From contig NZ_VIVK01000001.1 in NCBI RefSeq assembly GCF_007828865.1, positions 1,922,001 to 1,986,000 of the forward strand: a stretch of 64,000 bases of DNA, in the 5' to 3' direction. Each line of letters begins with the position of its first letter. Positions within the stretch are counted from its first letter, which is position 1. Source of the DNA: Kribbella amoyensis. GTDB lineage: Bacteria; Actinomycetota; Actinomycetes; Propionibacteriales; Kribbellaceae. The notes under the pieces are model-generated. The model was not told the DNA's origin. It made no database searches and was given only the letters and a program-made list of their open reading frames with translations. The position numbers and the translations under genes are program-made. Below, piece by piece: positions 58,980-64,000 of the stretch.

Positions 58980-60205
58980 GCGACTTCGAGCTCCTGCTCC
59001 GGGAGGAGACGCCGCAGGTCCTGAGTGCGCTGGTCCGGCACTACGGGCACTTCGACCTCGCCGAGGAGGCGGTCCAGGAGGCGCTGCTGGCCGCGTCTCA
59101 GCAGTGGCCGAGCGAGGGCGTACCGTCGAACCCGCGCGGCTGGCTGATCCGGGTCGGGTCCCGCCGGCTGACCGACCTGCTGCGCAGCGAGTCGGCCCGG
59201 CGCAAGCGCGAGGAGAACGTCGCCTCGCTGTCCGCGCCCGAGGAATTCGTTGCCTCCGGCCCGGAGATCGGCGACCACGGCGGCCGGGACGACACGCTCA
59301 CGCTGCTGTTCCTGTGCTGTCACCCGTCGTTGTCGGCGGCGTCCCAGATCGCGTTGACGCTGCGGGCCGTCGGTGGTCTGACCACGGCGCAGATCGCGGC
59401 CGGATTCCTGGTGCCCGAGGCAACGATGGCGCAACGGATCAGCCGCGCCAAAAGAAGTATCAAGCAAGCCGGCTCCACCTTCGAGATGCCGCCGGAGTCC
59501 GAGCGGGACGCGCGGATGGGCGTCGTCCTGCACGTGCTGTACCTGATCTTCAACGAGGGCTACACCGCGTCCTCCGGGGTCGCCCTGCACAGCGCCGAGC
59601 TGACTACGGAGGCGATCCGCCTGACCCGCGGGGTACGCCGGCTGCTGCCCGACGACGGCGAGGTCGCCGGATTGCTCGCACTGATGCTCCTCACCGACGC
59701 GCGCCGCCCGGCCCGTACGGACGCGGACGGCGCTCTGGTTCCGCTGTCCGACCAGGACCGCTCGCTGTGGAACAAGGACGCCATCGTCGAGGGCGAGGCG
59801 CTGGTCACGGACGCGCTGTCGCGGAGCCAGCTCGGCCCGTACCAGGTCCAGGCCGCGATCGCCGCCGTCCACGGCACCGCGGAACGCGCGGAGGACACCG
59901 ACTGGCGGCAGATCGTCGCGCTGTACCAGGTGCTCGAGCAGATCTCCGACAACCCGATGGTCCGGCTCAACCACGCGGTCGCGGTGGCGATGGCGAGCGG
60001 TCCGAAGGAAGGGCTCGCGCTGCTCGAACCGCTCGACACCGACGGCCGGATGAAGGATCACCACCGGCTGGAGGCGGTCCGCGCGCACCTGCTGGAGATG
60101 TCCGGCGAGAAGGAGGCGGCCCGGGCGAGCTACCTGCTGGCGGCCCGCCGGACCACGTCCGTCCCGGAGCAGAACTACCTCAAGTCCCGCGCCGACTCGC
60201 TCTGA
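58976..60205 (+). CDS. ECF42-type RNA polymerase sigma factor with long C-terminal domain
   Basis: A 409-residue sigma factor. Region 2: LVRHYGHFDLAEEAVQEALL; region 4: LTLRAVGGLTTAQIAAGFLVP, EATMAQRISRAKRSI. The 200-residue C-terminal extension (VLHVLYLIFNEGYTASSGV, LYQVLEQISDNPMVRLNHAVAVA) is the helical TPR-like domain of the ECF42 group. Members are linked to DGPF proteins and lack anti-sigma factors, as here. Confidence 0.93.
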   Translation: MSDFELLLREETPQVLSALVRHYGHFDLAEEAVQEALLAASQQWPSEGVPSNPRGWLIRVGSRRLTDLLRSESARRKREENVASLSAPEEFVASGPEIGDHGGRDDTLTLLFLCCHPSLSAASQIALTLRAVGGLTTAQIAAGFLVPEATMAQRISRAKRSIKQAGSTFEMPPESERDARMGVVLHVLYLIFNEGYTASSGVALHSAELTTEAIRLTRGVRRLLPDDGEVAGLLALMLLTDARRPARTDADGALVPLSDQDRSLWNKDAIVEGEALVTDALSRSQLGPYQVQAAIAAVHGTAERAEDTDWRQIVALYQVLEQISDNPMVRLNHAVAVAMASGPKEGLALLEPLDTDGRMKDHHRLEAVRAHLLEMSGEKEAARASYLLAARRTTSVPEQNYLKSRADSL

Positions 60206-60257
60206 CCCGACCGGGTTCCGGTCGCCGACGCACCCCCGGTATGTCACGGTTGGAGCC

Positions 60258-60929
60258 GTGGACCTCACCAAGGCGTCGATGCTGCGCGAGATGATCACCG
60301 GCACCGAACTGGGCACCAGGACCACCGATTTCGCCCACTCCTTGCGCCGCTACACCACCCGCAGGGGTGGGTTGTTGCTGTTCGGCCCGGCCGAGGACGA
60401 GCCGTGGCACCTGACCGCGCACCTGGACGACGAGCTGCACCGGGCCGGGGTTGAGGACGTCCGCCCGTCCCTGGTCCGCTGGGCGCCGCCGCCGGACGCT
60501 CCGCCGCATCTCGCGATCGGCCTGGACCGGTTGCGCGACTCCGGCAAGGGCGAGTCGCTGCTGGTCGTCAGCGAGGCGAATCCGGCGGACACGCTGCTCG
60601 AGCGGATCGACGACGTCCGCCGCCGCGGCACCACGATCTTCAGCATCGACAACGGCAGCAAGGAGCTCGCGTCGCTGTCGCACGAGTCCCTGGTCCCCGA
60701 GCTGCTGATCCCGTCCGGCTTCGGCTCCGGCTGGGTGAGTCACCCGGTCCCGCAGGACGACGGCGTACCGGACGAGACGCTCACCCTGATCCGCGACGCG
60801 GTGGCCGGCTTCGAGATGACCCAGCACCTGGTCAGCCTGGCCGCCGCCGACCCGGAAGCGGGCCAGGCCGGCTGGCGCCGCTCCCTGCGCACCTTCATCG
60901 ATCGCCTCGGCGGCGAACCGGGAGCTTAG
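60258..60929 (+). CDS. Conserved hypothetical protein
   Basis: A 223-residue soluble protein. Visible blocks are TTRRGGLLLFGPAEDEPWHLTAH (piece GGLLLFGPAEDEPWH), GKGESLLVVSEANPADTL and RRRGTTIFSIDNGSKEL, reminiscent of a Rossmann-like alpha/beta fold with SIS-type sugar-phosphate binding. I cannot name a family. GTG start, no clear ribosome site. Convergent with the DUF4240 gene. Confidence 0.65.
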   Translation: MDLTKASMLREMITGTELGTRTTDFAHSLRRYTTRRGGLLLFGPAEDEPWHLTAHLDDELHRAGVEDVRPSLVRWAPPPDAPPHLAIGLDRLRDSGKGESLLVVSEANPADTLLERIDDVRRRGTTIFSIDNGSKELASLSHESLVPELLIPSGFGSGWVSHPVPQDDGVPDETLTLIRDAVAGFEMTQHLVSLAAADPEAGQAGWRRSLRTFIDRLGGEPGA

Positions 60930-60935
60930 GGCAAG

Positions 60936-61487
60936 TCACTCCTCCAGGTACAACGCCGCCAGCCGCGGGAACCGGGAGTGCATCTCGCCCTCGTCGTCGA
61001 AGTCGAACGTCTGCCCGCCCGGGACGTCGGGTGCCTCCGGCGTCGCCGCGTCCACGGCACCCCAGAAGTCCTTCGCCGACCCGGCCCCGGCGGCGTACGC
61101 CTCACTGCCGACCGCGAGCAGCGCCTCGCCGTCGAACCCCTCGAAGTCCTCGTCCAGGTCCTCGTCGATCACGTCGGCCAGCGAGTCCGGGTCGGCCAGC
61201 GCGGCGTCCCAGGTCTCCTGCCCCTGCGCGACCAGCCAGCCACGGAAGTAGTCGAACGAGTCGTCCGAGGCGCCACCGTTGATCAGATAGGCCGCACCCC
61301 ACAGGTCCCACCGGTACGCCTCGGCCTGCAACAGGTCGAACTGCACCCCGAACCCGACGATCTCCTCCGCGCCCATCCCGCTCAGCGCCTTCACCAGCGC
61401 GTCCGCGACGCCATCAGGATCCGCGACGGTGTCGTCCACCATCGCCCGAGCCGCTTCCACGAGCCCCCAGAACCGATCCCTGTCCAC
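60936..61487 (-). CDS. DUF4240 domain protein
   Basis: A 183-residue acidic protein. DRFWGLVEAARAMVDDT, YRWDLWGAAYLINGGASDDSF and YFRGWLVAQGQETWDAAL are typical DUF4240 blocks. Function unknown. GTG 61487 is preferred over a TTG at 61493. Confidence 0.85.
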   Translation of the reverse strand: MDRDRFWGLVEAARAMVDDTVADPDGVADALVKALSGMGAEEIVGFGVQFDLLQAEAYRWDLWGAAYLINGGASDDSFDYFRGWLVAQGQETWDAALADPDSLADVIDEDLDEDFEGFDGEALLAVGSEAYAAGAGSAKDFWGAVDAATPEAPDVPGGQTFDFDDEGEMHSRFPRLAALYLEE

Positions 61488-61531
61488 CTTCAAAGCGTGT
61501 CACGAATAACCCCCGACGAGGATGCTTCGGC

Positions 61532-62478
61532 TCACCAGGGTTCGTCGAGTTGGGTGCGGAGTTCGGTGGGGAGGCTCAGGTGGGCGCCTGACAGGGCTGT
61601 GCGGAGCTGGGTTGGGGTGCTCATGCCGACGATGGGGATGATGTCGGGGTGCCGCCGGTGAGCCAGGCGATGACCACTTCGCTCTTGCTGACGCCTAGTT
61701 CGGCTGCGGCTTTGGCGAGGGCTTCCTGGCGGCGGGTGGTGCCTGGGTGGTCGAAACCTTCGTGGATGGGGCGGTCCTGGCGTTCGTAGCTGCCGGACAT
61801 CAGGGGGCTGTACGCGAAGAGTTGCTGCTCGGGATTGCGGTCGGCGTAGTCGAGCATCTCGTCGGTGATCCAGCCGAACCGGTGGTCGTGGGTGTGGTCG
61901 CGGACGAACGGGCGCGGCTGGAGGTACGAGTAGCGCATCTGCAGCGCGGTCGGGCCCATCACGTTCTGCTGTTCCGCGAGGCCGCGCATCCGCTCGACCC
62001 GCCACAGCGCGTAGTTCGACAGGCCGAGCCGGCCGATCCTTCCCCCGGTCGCGTGCCGGCCGAAGGCCTCGACCGTCTCCTCCAACGGCGTGGTCAGGTC
62101 GTCGCGGTGCGCCCAGTACAGGTCGATGTGGTCGATGCCCATCCTGCGCAGCGACGTCTCCACGGCCGCGTCGATCGCTTGCCGGCCGAGGCCCTCGGTG
62201 TGCTCGGGAAAGCTGCCGGGCCAGAGCGGTTCGCAGCCGACCTTCGTGGCCAGCTTGACCCGGTCGCGGACGCCGGGGCGCGCCGCGAACCAACGGCCGA
62301 GCAGCTCCTCGCTCTGTCCACCGCGGCCGCTCTCGTCCTGCCAGAACGCGTAGCAGTTGGCCGTGTCGATCCACTCGCCACCACCGTCGACGTACTCGTC
62401 GAGAAGGGCGAACGAGGTCTTCTCGTCGATCCGGGTGCCGAATTCCATCGCGCCGAGCGCGAGCTTCAGTTTCGTCAT
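61532..62478 (-). pseudogene. Aldo/keto reductase, single-base frameshift near the C-terminus
   Basis: The main frame MTKLKLALGAMEFGTRID runs through WIDTANCYAFWQDESG (Asp, Tyr), LATKVG (Lys), DLYWAHRDD (His) and YSPLMSGSYER to VVIAWLTGGTP. It then shifts to a short wrong tail ending at 61621. The natural tail DIIPIVGMSTPTQL...LRTQLDEPW continues in another frame to 61532. One C is missing in the four-C run (GGGG at 61646-61649 on plus). All catalytic residues precede the shift. A MerR-type promoter drives it. Confidence 0.85.
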
Positions 62479-62485
62479 ACCCGCC

Positions 62486-62516
62486 ACGATCTGATCTGGA
62501 GTGGACTCCAGGTCAA
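62486..62516 (-). promoter_or_regulatory. MerR-type promoter/operator of the aldo/keto reductase
   Basis: On the minus strand TTGACC (62511-62516) is followed by the palindrome CTGGAGT-CC-ACTCCAG (62496-62511) inside a 19-bp spacer, and GATCGT (62486-62491) as -10. An over-long spacer filled by a dyad is the hallmark of MerR/SoxR activators. No MerR gene is in the window. Confidence 0.75.
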
Positions 62517-62524
62517 GTCAGGAC

Positions 62525-62621
62525 CTAGTGTCCTGAGTCGGAAGTTCGCCGGCGCTCTCGGCGCCCAGGCACGCACCTGAACACCGAAATCTCACGCCGA
62601 ACTTCCGACTCAGGACACTAG
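62525..62621. mobile_element. 97-bp MITE-like element with perfect 24-bp inverted repeats
   Basis: CTAGTGTCCTGAGTCGGAAG... (62525-62548) is repeated in perfect inverse at 62598-62621, enclosing 49 bp without coding. Both ends read CTAG, fitting TA-target insertion of an IS630/Tc1-type element. It lies between the aldo/keto reductase promoter and the lacI-like gene, and its right edge supplies that gene's TAG stop codon. Confidence 0.82.
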
Positions 62622-63799
62622 CGGGCGGTCTTTCCTCGGGTCGACGTGCGGACGACGAGCTCGGGGGTGAAGGTGACTCGCTGGTGTTCGTGATCGGGGT
62701 TCGACGACTCGTCCAGCAGCAGTTCGGCCGCGGTCTTGCCGAGGAGCTGGCGTGGCTGGCGGACCGACGTCAGCGGTACCGCGGCGGCCGCGGCGAACTC
62801 GATGTCGTCGTACCCGACGATCGCGAGATCCTCCGGTACCCGCAGCCCCAGGCTCACGCACTGTTGCAGCAATCCCAACGCCAGCAGGTCGTTCGCGCAG
62901 AAGGCGGCCGTCGGACGCCGGTCCGCGGGCAGCCCGGCAAGTCGTTGCCCAGCGCCCCTACCCTCGGCCACGGTGAGTGCCTTGGTGGTCAGTTCGACCA
63001 GGTTCGCGGCGGGCAGACCGGCCCGTTCGAGCGCCTGCCGGGCCCCCTGGCGTCGATCGGTCACCTGGCCGATCGTGGTAGGCCCACCGACGAACGCGAT
63101 CCGCTCGTGCCCCAGCTCGATCAGGTGGGCCAGCGCGACCTCGCCACCGAGGACGTCGTCGACCGCGACCGAACAGTGCTGCGCGTCGTCGAGCGAACGG
63201 TCCACCAGTACCACCGGGGTGCCACGCATCGGCAAGGTACGCAGCCGGGTCGAGTCGGAGTCGATCGGCGTGATCAGGACGCCCTGGACGCGTTGCTGCT
63301 CGAGCAGGTCGAGGTAGTCGGCCTCACGGGCGGCGTCCTCGTTGCTCGTGCACAGGAAGACCGACAACCCGGCATCGGTCGCCGCCTCCTCGACCCCGCG
63401 GGCCACGTCGGTGAAGAACGGGTTGCCCGCGTCGAGCATGAGGTACGCGAGGATCCGGCTGCTCCCGGCCCGGAGCTGGCGGGCCGACTCGTTCCGGACG
63501 AAGCCGAGGGACTGCATCGCCGCCTCGACCTTGGCCCGGGTGGCCGGGCTGACCATCTCGGGCCGGTTCAGCACGTTCGAGACGGTGCCGAGCGAGACCC
63601 CGGCCGCGGCGGCGACGTCCTTGACCCCGGCGGCCGCCCGGACCTGACGCGACTTGCCCGGCTTGCCGGACTTCTGCACCGGGACCCGGCGGCCGGCGAC
63701 GCGGGCTCCCGGCCGGGCCGTGGTGCGCGCGCCCGGGGACGGTACCGGCTCCTTGGGATCGGGCAGGCGGCCGGCGCGCCCTGCGCTGGATGGTGCCAC
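62618..63799 (-). CDS. LacI-family transcriptional regulator
   Basis: A 393-residue repressor. The HTH is GVKDVAAAAGVSLGTVSNVLN at about residues 58-78, followed by the hinge and periplasmic-binding-like domain (GVLITPIDSDSTRLRTL, AIVGYDDIEFAAAAAVPLTSVRQP). A 57-residue Arg/Pro-rich N-extension precedes the HTH and is unusual. GTG 63799 is backed by GGGGAGG four nt upstream; a GTG at 63679 is the shorter option. The stop TAG falls inside the MITE end. Probably controls a sugar operon beyond 64000. Confidence 0.92.
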   Translation of the reverse strand: MAPSSAGRAGRLPDPKEPVPSPGARTTARPGARVAGRRVPVQKSGKPGKSRQVRAAAGVKDVAAAAGVSLGTVSNVLNRPEMVSPATRAKVEAAMQSLGFVRNESARQLRAGSSRILAYLMLDAGNPFFTDVARGVEEAATDAGLSVFLCTSNEDAAREADYLDLLEQQRVQGVLITPIDSDSTRLRTLPMRGTPVVLVDRSLDDAQHCSVAVDDVLGGEVALAHLIELGHERIAFVGGPTTIGQVTDRRQGARQALERAGLPAANLVELTTKALTVAEGRGAGQRLAGLPADRRPTAAFCANDLLALGLLQQCVSLGLRVPEDLAIVGYDDIEFAAAAAVPLTSVRQPRQLLGKTAAELLLDESSNPDHEHQRVTFTPELVVRTSTRGKTAR

Positions 63800-63810
63800 G
63801 CGGCCTCCCC

Positions 63811-63823
63811 GGTTTGAAACGTG
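63811..63823. promoter_or_regulatory. LacI-like half-operator near the lacI start
   Basis: GGTTTGAAACGTG contains the GAAACG half-site seen in LacI-family operators, about 12 bp before the start codon; possible autoregulation. Confidence 0.4.
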
Positions 63824-63873
63824 ATAGCGGTCGAAGCGTACCCGCCGAACCTGTGGTTGTCCGCCAGGTCCAC

Positions 63874-63912
63874 CTGCGGATTTCCGCAGCAGGTGCCTGC
63901 GGATGTCCGCAG
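63874..63912. promoter_or_regulatory. Tandem perfect palindromes upstream of the lacI-like gene
   Basis: Two copies of CTGCGGA-NN-TCCGCAG at 63874-63889 (TT centre) and 63897-63912 (TG centre), centres 23 bp apart, about two helical turns. They look like a paired operator for a dimeric regulator binding cooperatively on one face. Not a LacI consensus, so another regulator may act here. Confidence 0.7.
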
Positions 63913-63970
63913 ACTTGCCGGCCAGGCCTTGACGCGCCGGGCCGCCCGCCCGTACTTTCGTGCAATCTTC

Positions 63971-63986
63971 TTGAAACCTTTCAGCA
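63971..63986. promoter_or_regulatory. LacI-type operator at the window edge
   Basis: TTGAAACCTTTCAGCA contains the palindrome TGAAA-CC-TTTCA, a LacI-family operator form. It lies upstream of whatever gene reads rightward past 64000 and may be the target of the lacI product. Confidence 0.6.
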
Positions 63987-64000
63987 ATCGGCCCGGAACC

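Noticed and set aside
63568-63987. Possible small basic protein (MLKGFKKIARKYG start) on minus at the window end
   Set aside because: It runs through the tandem palindromes and into the LacI coding region in another frame; the start has no good ribosome site.

Overview
This is a GC-rich actinobacterial chromosome segment. The signs are strong third-codon GC bias, frequent GTG starts, a WhiB-family regulator, a bacterial proteasome activator homologue, an MptB-like mannosyltransferase, a SAM-IV riboswitch and many genes with a -10 box 6-8 nt upstream of the start codon (leaderless mRNAs). From memory the gene content resembles Propionibacteriales such as Kribbella; I cannot confirm the genus. 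Most of the window is ordinary chromosomal housekeeping and accessory sequence, with one IS cluster beside a tRNA-Ser gene.

Layout. 1-5.9 kb: DNA-alkylation repair gene (cut by the window), an ECF sigma factor, then a sulfur-starvation-type leader peptide and a five-gene organosulfur operon (flavin reductase, ABC importer, FMN monooxygenase). 5.9-13.6 kb: a frameshifted quinone oxidoreductase, a glycerophosphodiesterase, an RsbW-like kinase, a SEC-C protein, a secreted small protein, a SAM-IV riboswitch in front of a frameshifted acetyltransferase, arginine deiminase and a DHFR-like reductase. 13.6-25.9 kb: a glycosyltransferase and MptB-like pair, a cupin, larC/larB (nickel-pincer cofactor), a PAP2-DAG kinase fusion, serS, two HAD phosphatases, WhiB, the proteasome activator Bpa and a CGNR zinc-finger protein. 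25.9-31.4 kb: TetR regulators (one divergent from a VOC protein across an inverted repeat), quinone reductase, MobA-like transferase, nitrilase and a CobC-like aminotransferase.

31.5-34.5 kb holds the most unusual locus: a 172-residue protein made almost wholly of Asp-Gly-Gly-Ala repeats, translationally coupled to a JmjC/cupin Fe(II) oxygenase and followed by a sucrase/ferredoxin-like [2Fe-2S] protein. I propose it as a candidate peptide or protein hydroxylation system. 34.5-41 kb: a hexapeptide-repeat protein, two MFS transporters (one with a short upstream ORF), tRNA-Ser(UGA), a decayed IS481-type element and an intact IS3-type element. 41-45.5 kb: an overlapping five-gene operon of ECF sigma, zinc-finger membrane anti-sigma candidate, ABC ATPase and two membrane proteins.

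45.5-64 kb: DHFR-like protein, SAM methyltransferase, hydrolase, two ECF-SnoaL sigma factors, trpD with a textbook transcription attenuator (leader peptide with tandem Trp, terminator and antiterminator), a phosphotransferase, an FAD oxidase, a secreted SH3 protein, an enoyl-CoA hydratase, two DGPF/YciI proteins, one of them coupled to an ECF42-type sigma factor, an EmrB-like efflux pump, a frameshifted aldo/keto reductase under a MerR-type promoter, a 97-bp MITE, and a LacI regulator preceded by tandem perfect palindromes. Five ECF sigma genes lie in 64 kb. Three chromosomal genes and one transposase carry single-base frameshifts, so either sequencing error or real decay must be considered.
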